NCBI GenBank assembly: GCA_019828595.1
Contig: JAHQRK010000015.1
Span: 310,001-374,000 of the forward strand
Reading direction: 5' to 3'
Length of the DNA stretch: 64,000 nucleotides
DNA from: Aphanomyces cochlioides
Taxonomy: Eukaryota; Oomycota; Saprolegniomycetes; Saprolegniales; Verrucalvaceae
Position 1 is the first letter of the stretch; each line of letters begins with the position of its first letter. Both the position numbers and the translations under genes were made by a program. A model generated the notes under the pieces. That model had not been told where the DNA came from, did not search any database, and saw only the letters and a list, made by a program, of their open reading frames with translations. Below are positions 13,001 through 28,000 of the stretch, piece by piece.

Positions 13001-16000
13001 CCAACAGACAATACGATATTTCCAGCATGCGGCGCCGAGCCAGATGATAAATAGATCGAACCTGCTTGGGTTTTACTCGATCCGCCACTCGATACTGAAA
13101 TATCGCCACCCGTTGATTCAGTGCCATCCCCAGATACGATGTCGATCGTTCCAGCGACACCAGCACTGGCACCCGAGCGAATATTGACGCCGCCTGATGA
13201 AGCTTCACCAAAGCCAGTTTCAATGGTCACAACGCCCGACTTGCTCTGAGCTTTGCCAGAGGTAAATGACACGGAGCCAGATGTCTCTGTCGCGGCAGAC
13301 GCCACATCGATGGAGCCACTGACACTTCCACGACCACTTAACACGCTTACAGTGCCGCCGGCCCCGTCACGCGTTGCACCGCCGGCTCGGAGATGAATAT
13401 ACGAACCGGACTCAGTCGAAGCAGATGCAATGTCGATGCCCTCTTTGGCCAATGTAACTGAAGCTCCTTGAGCCGAAGCACTTTGACCAGTAGCCAAACG
13501 CACAATTCCTGTGCCCGTGCCCGATGTACCGGATGCCACGTTCACATCGCCAGAAGTCTTCGAGCCTTCACCAGACACAATATCAATTTGTCCCGATGAA
13601 ATGCCAGAGCCAGATACCAACGCAATGCCACCAGACACCTGAGAACTCGTTCCAGTCACAATTCGAACTTGGCCGGAGCCGCTTGAACCACTGCCACTTG
13701 TCAACTCCAAGTCGCCAGACGTCACACCCGATCCAGAGGCAACGCGAACGATTCCTGACGTAGACGTGGACGCTTCTCCTGACACGATATCGACTTGTCC
13801 CGATTTGTCGCTGGCTCCAGATGCCACAACAACACGGCCAGAACTTTCCGTGCCACTGCCAGAACCGAACACCATTTCGCCGGATCGAACCGATGACGCC
13901 GATTGAATGTTCACAAAGCCACTGGAAACACCATGTCCACTGAGCACATCCACTCTGCCACCAGTTTGGTCAGACTTGCTGCCTTGGATTTGGACTGAGC
14001 CAGCCGAGTCTTTCGAAGATCCTGCAAACAGAGCAATGGACCCAGCTTGAGGTGCATCCCCCGTGGAGATCTGAAGATTGCCCGATTCAGCAGACGCCGT
14101 GCCAGATGACAAGTTGATTTCTCCAGTTCGAGAGGACAGCGACGCCGAAGTGATTCGAACAGCACCACTGTTGTGCAAACCTTCACCACCAACGATCGAG
14201 ATCGATCCACCCGTTGAACCAGCACCTCCTTGTATCGATACAGCTCCCGCTGTTGTCTGCGAGGCGCCAGATGCAATTGCGATCGATCCAGACACTTCCT
14301 TCGACATACCTGATGCAATCGTCACCGAGCCACTCGTCAATGATGTCGAAGTGGTTAGTTCGAGGGCGCCACTCGCCAACTCGCCCGTTCCAGTTCTCAC
14401 AATGACAGCGCCGCCAGTAGAACTTGCACTGGCGCCACCTTGGACTTCCACAGGGCCAACCTCGTTCGCACTGTTGCCAGTTGCCAGGCGGACAAACCCG
14501 ACTTTGGACTCGGAAGCACCAGATTGTACGACAATGTCTCCAGACACAGACGCACCAGCTCCGGTAGCAACCGCCACGGTGCCACTCGTCGTGCTGTCGC
14601 TCGATTGAACGGCCAAATCACCACTGCGCTGGACGCCGACTCCACTTCCGATCTTGACAGATCCACCGAGAGGGATTCCACGGCCACCATGGATCAAAAC
14701 ATCACCACCAACGACTTGATCGCGACCATGACCACCGGCAAGACGAACAACGCCAGCAGTGGCCACACTCGGAGCGCTTACGACACGGCCGCCGGTAATT
14801 TCAACGTCTGCACCCAAGGAAACACCGGTGCTGTCTCCAGCGTAGACATTCACCTTTCCAGCGCGCGAGAGCTTGTCGTTCGATGTACGAAGAACCAGGT
14901 CGGCTGTGTTACCAGAAGCAATTTCGACTTGTCCGCCGTGCTCGGCGCCAGTGCCGCCTTGAATGAGGACATTGCCAGCCGTTTTACTGTCTCCAGATTC
15001 AAAAACAAGCGACCCTGAGCCAGCGTTCGTGGACGCTCCTGTTCGAAGGCGAATGTCACCTGACGAGGACGCACTGTCGCCTGTGCCGATAGCAATCGCA
15101 CCACTTGAAGTCGAGGTCTTTGGCGATCGAATTGTGACCAAGCCAGCCACATTACCTTCGCCACTCTGAATCGACACACTACCGCCGGTCGTCCCGGTTC
15201 CCGCTTGAATAGCAAGGCTGCTTCCCATGCCAGATGCACTTGAACCACCAAGAACTTGGATCATGCCAGCATCTGCTGTGGCATCGCCAGTTGAAATCAA
15301 CAGATTACCAGAATGGCTCTGCATCGCCTTTCCAGACGTTACGACGACATTGCCACTCGACGCGGCGCCGGCAGATTCCAGTCGAACGTTACCAGAGATT
15401 CCGCTGTCGCTTGAACCACTGGAAATATGAACAGAACCGCCGCTTGCTTCAGATACGCCAGCTTGAACTTGCACAGAGCCACCGACAAGAGGACTGCGAC
15501 CACCAATGACGTGCACTTCGCCCCCAGATTCAGTTGTGGAATCTCCAGCCGCTGCACGCACAGAGCCACCAACTCCAAGAGAATTCACACCACCAGCTAT
15601 CTCCAATACATCGACAGCTCGCAATTTCATTCCCTTCTCGCTGACGACATCCACGCTTTGTCCGCCTCCGATGGAAACGATCGAAGCTGAGGTATTCACT
15701 TGACCGCTTGCCTGGACAAACACAGAACCACCAGCCTCACCGCTCGATACAACAACGTTGCCACCAATGCCAGAGGCCGCTTGTCCTGCAGATAATCGGA
15801 CATCACCACCAGAGTCAGCACCATCCCCACCGACCAGGTTCAAGGTTCCACCGACTGTTGACGACGCACCAACCGCAACATCAACCGTGGACGGCTTGAC
15901 ACCACGACCCGACATGATCTTGATCGTGCCACCAACACCAGTCGAGCTAGCGCCACCAGAAATAGCAACATTGCCAGAAGTACCAGCTCCACCTTCCACA

Positions 16001-19000
16001 ATTACCGAACCTGCCAAACTTGTTGAACTTGATCCAGAACGAACGGTCACATCGGAGCTTGAGCCACCATTGTCACCACTGGCGATTAAAACGGAGCCAG
16101 TCGACTCACTCTTCAATGCCACATTGCCATGAGTCGAGGCAATGCGCACACTGTCGCCTGTCATGTCAACCGTGCCACTCGCCTCAACCCGGGTATCCGC
16201 CGACGTCAATGCAATCGTGCCACGTTGGGACTCGTCGCCCGCAACCAAAGCAATCTTGCCAACTTTCGACGACCCGGCTCCTGTGTGAACGATCACATCA
16301 CCACTTGAAGCATTGGATGCAGTCGACAATTGAATATCGCCCGAGACTCGGCCTCGACCAGATATCAAAGCAATTCGACCACCAAGAGATTCTCGACTTT
16401 CACCTCCCGAAATCGAGACACCACTGCCATCTTCAACTCCGACGTTGTCAGCTCCGGTAATTGCCACTTGACCTCCAGTCGCCGCTGTCAAACCGCCAGA
16501 AACAATAACGTCTCCGACACGTGAGCCGCTTCCAGGGGTCAACACGATGTTGCCAGAAGACGTGATCGCATCGCCAGAACTGACTCGAATGTCCCCACTT
16601 GTCGTGTTGGATGCACCCGTTGTCAAGGATAGCTTTCCGCTCATGGACGCAGTAGCTGTCGTAATCTCGCTTGTACCACTCGCTTTCAACGAGGATCCAC
16701 TCGACAATTTGACGTTGCCACCGACCATTGAACCAGTGCCCGCCACGAGTGTCAGCGTTCCACCAACAATACCGTTGCCGGATTGGATCAACGTGTTGCC
16801 GCCTCCCATGGAGATAGAGTCACCACCCGAAACAATCACTTCGCCCACCGAATCCTCTGCCGATCCGGCGGAAAGGCGGACGGAGCCACTGATTGCATCA
16901 GTCGAACCAGAGGATAAAGATATGTCTCCAGATCGCTTGGCGTTGCCAGCCGTGGATAAGCTAATGGTGCCGCTGCCTGTCGCTCCATTTCCAGAGCTCA
17001 AACGGACACTTCCACCGGTGCGAAGCTCGCTAGTGCCACCAATTACATCGACAGCACCACCGTCAGTCACACTGGAGTCACCACCCACAGCCACAATACG
17101 CCCTCCGTCGGTCGACTTGGAAGCGCCAGCTGTCAACTGAATCGCACCAGACGTTGATGCTGCCGTACCAACAGACAATACGATATTTCCAGCATGCGGC
17201 GCCGAGCCAGATGATAAATAGATCGAACCTGCTTGGGTTTTACTCGATCCGCCACTCGATACTGAAATATCGCCACCCGTTGATTCAGTGCCATCCCCAG
17301 ATACGATGTCGATCGTTCCAGCGACACCAGCACTGGCACCCGAGCGAATATTGACGCCGCCTGATGAAGCTTCACCAAAGCCAGTTTCAATGGTCACAAC
17401 GCCCGACTTGCTCTGAGCTTTGCCAGAGGTAAATGACACGGAGCCAGATGTCTCTGTCGCGGCAGACGCCACATCGATGGAGCCACTGACACTTCCACGA
17501 CCACTTAACACGCTTACAGTGCCGCCGGCCCCGTCACGCGTTGCACCGCCGGCTCGGAGATGAATATACGAACCGGACTCAGTCGAAGCAGATGCAATGT
17601 CGATGCCCTCTTTGGCCAATGTAACTGAAGCTCCTTGAGCCGAAGCACTTTGACCAGTAGCCAAACGCACAATTCCTGTGCCCGTGCCCGATGTACCGGA
17701 TGCCACGTTCACATCGCCAGAAGTCTTCGAGCCTTCACCAGACACGATATCAATTTGTCCCGATGAAATGCCAGAGCCAGATACCAACGCAATGCCACCA
17801 GACACCTGAGAACTCGTTCCAGTCACAATTCGAACTTGGCCGGAGCCGCTTGAACCACTACCACTTGTCAACTCCAAGTCGCCAGACGTCACACCCGATC
17901 CAGAGGCAACGCGAACGATTCCTGACGTAGACGTGGACGCTTCTCCTGACACGATATCGACTTGTCCCGATTTGTCGCTGGCTCCAGATGCCACAACAAC
18001 ACGGCCAGAACTTTCCGTGCCACTGCCAGAACCGAACACCATTTCGCCGGATCGAACCGATGACGCCGATTGAATGTTCACAAAGCCACTGGAAACACCA
18101 TGTCCACTGAGCACATCCACTCTGCCACCAGTTTGGTCAGACTTGCTGCCTTGGATTTGGACTGAGCCAGCCGAGTCTTTCGAAGATCCTGCAAACAGAG
18201 CAATGGACCCAGCTTGAGGTGCATCCCCCGTGGAGATCTGAAGATTGCCCGATTCAGCAGACGCTGTGCCAGATGACAAGTTGATTTCTCCAGTTCGAGA
18301 GGACAGCGACGCCGAAGTGATTCGAACAGCACCACTGTTGTGCAAACCTTCACCACCAACGATCGAGATCGATCCACCCGTTGAACCAGCACCTCCTTGT
18401 ATCGATACAGCTCCCGCTGTTGTCTGCGAGGCGCCAGATGCAATTGCGATCGATCCAGACACTTCCTTCGACATGCCTGATGCAATCGTCACCGAGCCAC
18501 TCGTCAATGATGTCGAAGTGGTTAGTTCGAGGGCGCCACTCGCCAACTCGCCCGTTCCAGTTCTCACAATGACAGCGCCGCCAGTAGAACTTGCACTGGC
18601 GCCACCTTGGACTTCCACAGGGCCAACCTCGTTCGCACTGTTGCCAGTTGCCAGGCGGACAAACCCGACTTTGGACTCGGAAGCACCAGATTGTACGACA
18701 ATGTCTCCAGACACAGACGCACCAGCTCCGGTAGCAACCGCCACGGTGCCACTCGTCGTGCTGTCGCTCGATTGAACGGCCAAATCACCACTGCGCTGGA
18801 CGCCGACTCCACTTCCGATCTTGACAGATCCACCGAGAGGGATTCCACGGCCACCATGGATCAAAACATCACCACCAACGACTTGATCGCGACCATGACC
18901 ACCGGCAAGACGAACAACGCCAGCAGTGGCCACACTCGGAGCGCTTACGACACGGCCGCCGGTAATTTCAACGTCTGCACCCAAGGAAACACCGGTGCTG

Positions 19001-22000
19001 TCTCCAGCGTAGACATTCACCTTTCCAGCGCGCGAGAGCTTGTCGTTCGATGTACGAAGAACCAGGTCGGCTGTGTTACCAGAAGCAATTTCGACTTGTC
19101 CGCCGTGCTCGGCGCCAGTGCCGCCTTGAATGAGGACATTGCCAGCCGTTTTACTGTCTCCAGATTCAAAAACAAGCGACCCTGAGCCAGCGTTCGTGGA
19201 CGCTCCTGTTCGAAGGCGAATGTCACCTGACGAGGACGCACTGTCGCCTGTGCCGATAGCAATCGCACCACTTGAAGTCGAGGTCTTTGGCGATCGAATT
19301 GTGACCAAGCCAGCCACATTACCTTCGCCACTCTGAATCGACACACTACCGCCGGTCGTCCCGGTTCCCGCTTGAATAGCAAGGCTGCTTCCCATGCCAG
19401 ATGCACTTGAACCACCAAGAACTTGGATCATGCCAGCATCTGCTGTGGCATCGCCAGTTGAAATCAACAGATTACCAGAATGGCTCTGCATCGCCTTTCC
19501 AGACGTTACGACGACATTGCCACTCGACGCGGCGCCGGCAGATTCCAGTCGAACGTTACCAGAGATTCCGCTGTCGCTTGAACCACTGGAAATATGAACA
19601 GAACCGCCGCTTGCTTCAGATACGCCAGCTTGAACTTGCACAGAGCCACCGACAAGAGGACTGCGACCACCAATGACGTGCACTTCGCCCCCAGATTCAG
19701 TTGTGGAATCTCCAGCCGCTGCACGCACAGAGCCACCAACTCCAAGAGAATTCACACCACCAGCTATCTCCAATACATCGACAGCTCGCAATTTCATTCC
19801 CTTCTCGCTGACGACATCCACGCTTTGTCCGCCTCCGATGGAAACGATCGAAGCTGAGGTATTCACTTGACCGCTTGCCTGGACAAACACAGAACCACCA
19901 GCCTCACCGCTCGATACAACAACGTTGCCACCAATGCCAGAGGCCGCTTGTCCTGCAGATAATCGGACATCACCACCAGAGTCAGCACCATCCCCACCGA
20001 CCAGGTTCAAGGTTCCACCGACTGTTGACGACGCACCAACCGCAACATCAACCGTGGACGGCTTGACACCACGACCCGACATGATCTTGATCGTGCCACC
20101 AACACCAGTCGAGCTAGCGCCACCAGAAATAGCAACACTGCCAGAAGTACCAGCTCCACCTTCCACAATTACCGAACCTGCCAAACTTGTTGAACTTGAT
20201 CCAGAACGAACGGTCACATCGGAGCTTGAGCCACCATTGTCACCACTGGCGATTAAAACGGAGCCAGTCGACTCACTCTTCAATGCCACATTGCCATGAG
20301 TCGAGGCAATGCGCACACTGTCGCCTGTCATGTCAACCGTGCCACTCGCCTCAACCCGGGTATCCGCCGACGTCAATGCAATCGTGCCACGTTGGGACTC
20401 GTCGCCCGCAACCAAAGCAATCTTGCCAACTTTCGACGACCCGGCTCCTGTGTGAACGATCACATCACCACTTGAAGCATTGGATGCAGTCGACAATTGA
20501 ATATCGCCCGAGACTCGGCCTCGACCAGATATCAAAGCAATTCGACCACCAAGAGATTCTCGACTTTCACCTCCCGAAATCGAGACACCACTGCCATCTT
20601 CAACTCCGACGTTGTCAGCTCCGGTAATTGCCACTTGACCTCCAGTCGCCGCTGTCAAACCGCCAGAAACAATAACGTCTCCGACACGTGAGCCGCTTCC
20701 AGGGGTCAACACGATGTTGCCAGAAGACGTGATCGCATCGCCAGAACTGACTCGAATGTCCCCACTTGTCGTGTTGGATGCACCCGTTGTCAAGGATAGC
20801 TTTCCGCTCATGGACGCAGTAGCTGTCGTAATCTCGCTTGTACCACTCGCTTTCAACGAGGATCCACTCGACAATTTGACGTTGCCACCGACCATTGAAC
20901 CAGTGCCCGCCACGAGTGTCAGCGTTCCACCAACAATACCGTTGCCGGATTGGATCAACGTGTTGCCGCCTCCCATGGAGATAGAGTCGCCACCCGAAAC
21001 AATCACTTCGCCCACCGAATCCTCTGCCGATCCGGCGGAAAGGCGGACGGAGCCACTGATTGCATCAGTCGAACCAGAGGATAAAGATATGTCTCCAGAT
21101 CGCTTGGCGTTGCCAGCCGTGGATAAGCTAATGGTGCCGCTGCCTGTCGCTCCATTTCCAGAGCTCAAACGGACACTTCCACCGGTGCGAAGCTCGCTAG
21201 TGCCACCAATTACATCGACAGCACCACCGTCAGCCACACTGGAGTCACCACCCACAGCCACAATACGCCCTCCGTCGGTCGACTTGGAAGCGCCAGCTGT
21301 CAACTGAATCGCACCAGACGTTGATGCTGCCGTACCAACAGACAATACGATATTTCCAGCATGCGGCGCCGAGCCAGATGATAAATAGATCGAACCTGCT
21401 TGGGTTTTACTCGATCCGCCACTCGATACTGAAATATCGCCACCCGTTGATTCAGTGCCATCCCCAGATACGATGTCGATCGTTCCAGCGACACCAGCAC
21501 TGGCACCCGAGCGAATATTGACGCCGCCTGATGAAGCTTCACCAAAGCCAGTTTCAATGGTCACAACGCCCGACTTGCTCTGAGCTTTGCCAGAGGTAAA
21601 TGACACGGAGCCAGATGTCTCTGTCGCGGCAGACGCCACATCGATGGAGCCACTGACACTTCCACGACCACTTAACACGCTTACAGTGCCGCCGGCCCCG
21701 TCACGCGTTGCACCGCCGGCTCGGAGATGAATATACGAACCGGACTCAGTCGAAGCAGATGCAATGTCGATGCCCTCTTTGGCCAATGTAACTGAAGCTC
21801 CTTGAGCCGAAGCACTTTGACCAGTAGCCAAACGCACAATTCCTGTGCCCGTGCCCGATGTACCGGATGCCACGTTCACATCGCCAGAAGTCTTCGAGCC
21901 TTCACCAGACACGATATCAATTTGTCCCGATGAAATGCCAGAGCCAGATACCAACGCAATGCCACCAGACACCTGAGAACTCGTTCCAGTCACAATTCGA

Positions 22001-25000
22001 ACTTGGCCGGAGCCGCTTGAACCACTGCCACTTGTCAACTCCAAGTCGCCAGACGTCACACCCGATCCAGAGGCAACGCGAACGATTCCTGACGTAGACG
22101 TGGACGCTTCTCCTGACACGATATCGACTTGTCCCGATTTGTCGCTGGCTCCAGATGCCACAACAACACGGCCAGAACTTTCCGTGCCACTGCCAGAACC
22201 GAACACCATTTCGCCGGATCGAACCGATGACGCCGATTGAATGTTCACAAAGCCACTGGAAACACCATGTCCACTGAGCACATCCACTCTGCCACCAGTT
22301 TGGTCAGACTTGCTGCCTTGGATTTGGACTGAGCCAGCCGAGTCTTTCGAAGATCCTGCAAACAGAGCAATGGACCCAGCTTGAGGTGCATCCCCCGTGG
22401 AGATCTGAAGATTGCCCGATTCAGCAGACGCCGTGCCAGATGACAAGTTGATTTCTCCAGTTCGAGAGGACAGCGACGCCGAAGTGATTCGAACAGCACC
22501 ACTGTTGTGCAAACCTTCACCACCAACGATCGAGATCGATCCACCCGTTGAACCAGCACCTCCTTGTATCGATACAGCTCCCGCTGTTGTCTGCGAGGCG
22601 CCAGATGCAATTGCGATCGATCCAGACACTTCCTTCGACATGCCTGATGCAATCGTCACCGAGCCACTCGTCAATGATGTCGAAGTGGTTAGTTCGAGGG
22701 CGCCACTCGCCAACTCGCCCGTTCCAGTTCTCACAATGACAGCGCCGCCAGTAGAACTTGCACTGGCGCCACCTTGGACTTCCACAGGGCCAACCTCGTT
22801 CGCACTGTTGCCAGTTGCCAGGCGGACAAACCCGACTTTGGACTCGGAAGCACCAGATTGTACGACAATGTCTCCAGACACAGACGCACCAGCTCCGGTA
22901 GCAACCGCCACGGTGCCACTCGTCGTGCTGTCGCTCGATTGAACGGCCAAATCACCACTGCGCTGGACGCCGACTCCACTTCCGATCTTGACAGATCCAC
23001 CGAGAGGGATTCCACGGCCACCATGGATCAAAACATCACCACCAACGACTTGATCGCGACCATGACCACCGGCAAGACGAACAACGCCAGCAGTGGCCAC
23101 ACTCGGAGCGCTTACGACACGGCCGCCGGTAATTTCAACGTCTGCACCCAAGGAAACACCGGTGCTGTCTCCAGCGTAGACATTCACCTTTCCAGCGCGC
23201 GAGAGCTTGTCGTTCGATGTACGAAGAACCAGGTCGGCTGTGTTACCAGAAGCAATTTCGACTTGTCCGCCGTGCTCGGCGCCAGTGCCGCCTTGAATGA
23301 GGACATTGCCAGCCGTTTTACTGTCTCCAGATTCAAAAACAAGCGACCCTGAGCCAGCGTTCGTGGACGCTCCTGTTCGAAGGCGAATGTCACCTGACGA
23401 GGACGCACTGTCGCCTGTGCCGATAGCAATCGCACCACTTGAAGTCGAGGTCTTTGGCGATCGAATTGTGACCAAGCCAGCCACATTACCTTCGCCACTC
23501 TGAATCGACACACTACCGCCGGTCGTCCCGGTTCCCGCTTGAATAGCAAGGCTGCTTCCCATGCCAGATGCACTTGAACCACCAAGAACTTGGATCATGC
23601 CAGCATCTGCTGTGGCATCGCCAGTTGAAATCAACAGATTACCAGAATGGCTCTGCATCGCCTTTCCAGACGTTACGACGACATTGCCACTCGACGCGGC
23701 GCCGGCAGATTCCAGTCGAACGTTACCAGAGATTCCGCTGTCGCTTGAACCACTGGAAATATGAACAGAACCGCCGCTTGCTTCAGATACGCCAGCTTGA
23801 ACTTGCACAGAGCCACCGACAAGAGGACTGCGACCACCAATGACGTGCACTTCGCCCCCAGATTCAGTTGTGGAATCTCCAGCCGCTGCACGCACAGAGC
23901 CACCAACTCCAAGAGAATTCACACCACCAGCTATCTCCAATACATCGACAGCTCGCAATTTCATTCCCTTCTCGCTGACGACATCCACGCTTTGTCCGCC
24001 TCCGATGGAAACGATCGAAGCTGAGGTATTCACTTGACCGCTTGCCTGGACAAACACAGAACCACCAGCCTCACCGCTCGATACAACAACGTTGCCACCA
24101 ATGCCAGAGGCCGCTTGTCCTGCAGATAATCGGACATCACCACCAGAGTCAGCACCATCCCCACCGAGCAGGTTCAAGGTTCCACCGACTGTTGACGACG
24201 CACCAACCGCAACATCAACCGTGGACGGCTTGACACCACGACCCGACATGATCTTGATCGTGCCACCAACACCAGTCGAGCTAGCGCCACCAGAAATAGC
24301 AACACTGCCAGAAGTACCAGCTCCACCTTCCACAATTACCGAACCTGCCAAACTTGTTGAACTTGATCCAGAACGAACGGTCACATCGGAGCTTGAGCCA
24401 CCATTGTCACCACTGGCGATTAAAACGGAGCCAGTCGACTCACTCTTCAATGCCACATTGCCATGAGTCGAGGCAATGCGCACACTGTCGCCTGTCATGT
24501 CAACCGTGCCACTCGCCTCAACCCGGGTATCCGCCGACGTCAATGCAATCGTGCCACGTTGGGACTCGTCGCCCGCAACCAAAGCAATCTTGCCAACTTT
24601 CGACGACCCGGCTCCTGTGTGAACGATCACATCACCACTTGAAGCATTGGATGCAGTCGACAATTGAATATCGCCCGAGACTCGGCCTCGACCAGATATC
24701 AAAGCAATTCGACCACCAAGAGATTCTCGACTTTCACCTCCCGAAATCGAGACACCACTGCCATCTTCAACTCCGACGTTGTCAGCTCCGGTAATTGCCA
24801 CTTGACCTCCAGTCGCCGCTGTCAAACCGCCAGAAACAATAACGTCTCCGACACGTGAGCCGCTTCCAGGGGTCAACACGATGTTGCCAGAAGACGTGAT
24901 CGCATCGCCAGAACTGACTCGAATGTCCCCACTTGTCGTGTTGGATGCACCCGTTGTCAAGGATAGCTTTCCGCTCATGGACGCAGTAGCTGTCGTAATC

Positions 25001-28000
25001 TCGCTTGTACCACTCGCTTTCAACGAGGATCCACTCGACAATTTGACGTTGCCACCGACCATTGAACCAGTGCCCGCCACGAGTGTCAGCGTTCCACCAA
25101 CAATACCGTTGCCGGATTGGATCAACGTGTTGCCGCCTCCCATGGAGATAGAGTCGCCACCCGAAACAATCACTTCGCCCACCGAATCCTCTGCCGATCC
25201 GGCGGAAAGGCGGACGGAGCCACTGATTGCATCAGTCGAACCAGAGGATAAAGATATGTCTCCAGATCGCTTGGCGTTGCCAGCCGTGGATAAGCTAATG
25301 GTGCCGCTGCCTGTCGCTCCATTTCCAGAGCTCAAACGGACACTTCCACCGGTGCGAAGCTCGCTAGTGCCACCAATTACATCGACAGCACCACCGTCAG
25401 CCACACTGGAGTCACCGCCCACAGCCACAATACGCCCTCCGTCGGTCGACTTGGAAGCGCCAGCTGTCAACTGAATCGCACCAGACGTTGATGCTGCCGT
25501 ACCAACAGACAATACGATATTTCCAGCATGCGGCGCCGAGCCAGATGATAAATAGATCGAACCTGCTTGGGTTTTACTCGATCCGCCACTCGATACTGAA
25601 ATATCGCCACCCGTTGATTCAGTGCCATCCCCAGATACGATGTCGATCGTTCCAGCGACACCAGCACTGGCACCCGAGCGAATATTGACGCCGCCTGATG
25701 AAGCTTCACCAAAGCCAGTTTCAATGGTCACAACGCCCGACTTGCTCTGAGCTTTGCCAGAGGTAAATGACACGGAGCCAGATGTCTCTGTCGCGGCAGA
25801 CGCCACATCGATGGAGCCACTGACACTTCCACGACCACTTAACACGCTTACAGTGCCGCCGGCCCCGTCACGCGTTGCACCGCCGGCTCGGAGATGAATA
25901 TACGAACCGGACTCAGTCGAAGCAGATGCAATGTCGATGCCCTCTTTGGCCAATGTAACTGAAGCTCCTTGAGCCGAAGCACTTTGACCAGTAGCCAAAC
26001 GCACAATTCCTGTGCCCGTGCCCGATGTACCGGATGCCACGTTCACATCGCCAGAAGTCTTCGAGCCTTCACCAGACACGATATCAATTTGTCCCGATGA
26101 AATGCCAGAGCCAGATACCAACGCAATGCCACCAGACACCTGAGAACTCGTTCCAGTCACAATTCGAACTTGGCCGGAGCCGCTTGAACCACTGCCACTT
26201 GTCAACTCCAAGTCGCCAGACGTCACACCCGATCCAGAGGCAACGCGAACGATTCCTGACGTAGACGTGGACGCTTCTCCTGACACGATATCGACTTGTC
26301 CCGATTTGTCGCTGGCTCCAGATGCCACAACAACACGGCCAGAACTTTCCGTGCCACTGCCAGAACCGAACACCATTTCGCCGGATCGAACCGATGACGC
26401 CGATTGAATGTTCACAAAGCCACTGGAAACGCCATGTCCACTGAGCACATCCACTCTGCCACCAGTTTGGTCAGACTTGCCGCCTTGGATTTGGACTGAG
26501 CCAGCCGAGTCTTTCGAAGATCCTGCAAACAGAGCAATGGACCCAGCTTGAGGTGCATCCCCCGTGGAGATCTGAAGATTGCCCGATTCAGCAGACGCCG
26601 TGCCAGATGACAAGTTGATTTCTCCAGTTCGAGAGGACAGCGACGCCGAAGTGATTCGAACAGCACCACTGTTGTGCAAACCTTCACCACCAACGATCGA
26701 GATCGATCCACCCGTTGAACCAGCACCTCCTTGTATCGATACAGCTCCCGCTGTTGTCTGCGAGGCGCCAGATGCAATTGCGATCGATCCAGACACTTCC
26801 TTCGACATGCCTGATGCAATCGTCACCGAGCCACTCGTCAATGATGTCGAAGTGGTTAGTTCGAGGGCGCCACTCGCCAACTCGCCCGTTCCAGTTCTCA
26901 CAATGACAGCGCCGCCAGTAGAACTTGCACTGGCGCCACCTTGGACTTCCACAGGGCCAACCTCGTTCGCACTGTTGCCAGTTGCCAGGCGGACAAACCC
27001 GACTTTGGACTCGGAAGCACCAGATTGTACGACAATGTCTCCAGACACAGACGCACCAGCTCCGGTAGCAACCGCCACGGTGCCACTCGTCGTGCTGTCG
27101 CTCGATTGAACGGCCAAATCACCACTGCGCTGGACGCCGACTCCACTTCCGATCTTGACAGATCCACCGAGAGGGATTCCACGGCCACCATGGATCAAAA
27201 CATCACCACCAACGACTTGATCGCGACCATGACCACCGGCAAGACGAACAACGCCAGCAGTGGCCACACTCGGAGCGCTTACGACACGGCCGCCGGTAAT
27301 TTCAACGTCTGCACCCAAGGAAACACCGGTGCTGTCTCCAGCGTAGACATTCACCTTTCCAGCGCGCGAGAGCTTGTCGTTCGATGTACGAAGAACCAGG
27401 TCGGCTGTGTTACCAGAAGCAATTTCGACTTGTCCGCCGTGCTCGGCGCCAGTGCCGCCTTGAATGAGGACATTGCCAGCCGTTTTACTGTCTCCAGATT
27501 CAAAAACAAGCGACCCTGAGCCAGCGTTCGTGGACGCTCCTGTTCGAAGGCGAATGTCACCTGACGAGGACGCACTGTCGCCTGTGCCGATAGCAATCGC
27601 ACCACTTGAAGTCGAGGTCTTTGGCGATCGAATTGTGACCAAGCCAGCCACATTACCTTCGCCACTCTGAATCGACACACTACCGCCGGTCGTCCCGGTT
27701 CCCGCTTGAATAGCAAGGCTGCTTCCCATGCCAGATGCACTTGAACCACCAAGAACTTGGATCATGCCAGCATCTGCTGTGGCATCGCCAGTTGAAATCA
27801 ACAGATTACCAGAATGGCTCTGCATCGCCTTTCCAGACGTTACGACGACATTGCCACTCGACGCGGCGCCGGCAGATTCCAGTCGAACGTTACCAGAGAT
27901 TCCGCTGTCGCTTGAACCACTGGAAATATGAACAGAACCGCCGCTTGCTTCAGATACGCCAGCTTGAACTTGCACAGAGCCACCGACAAGAGGACTGCGA

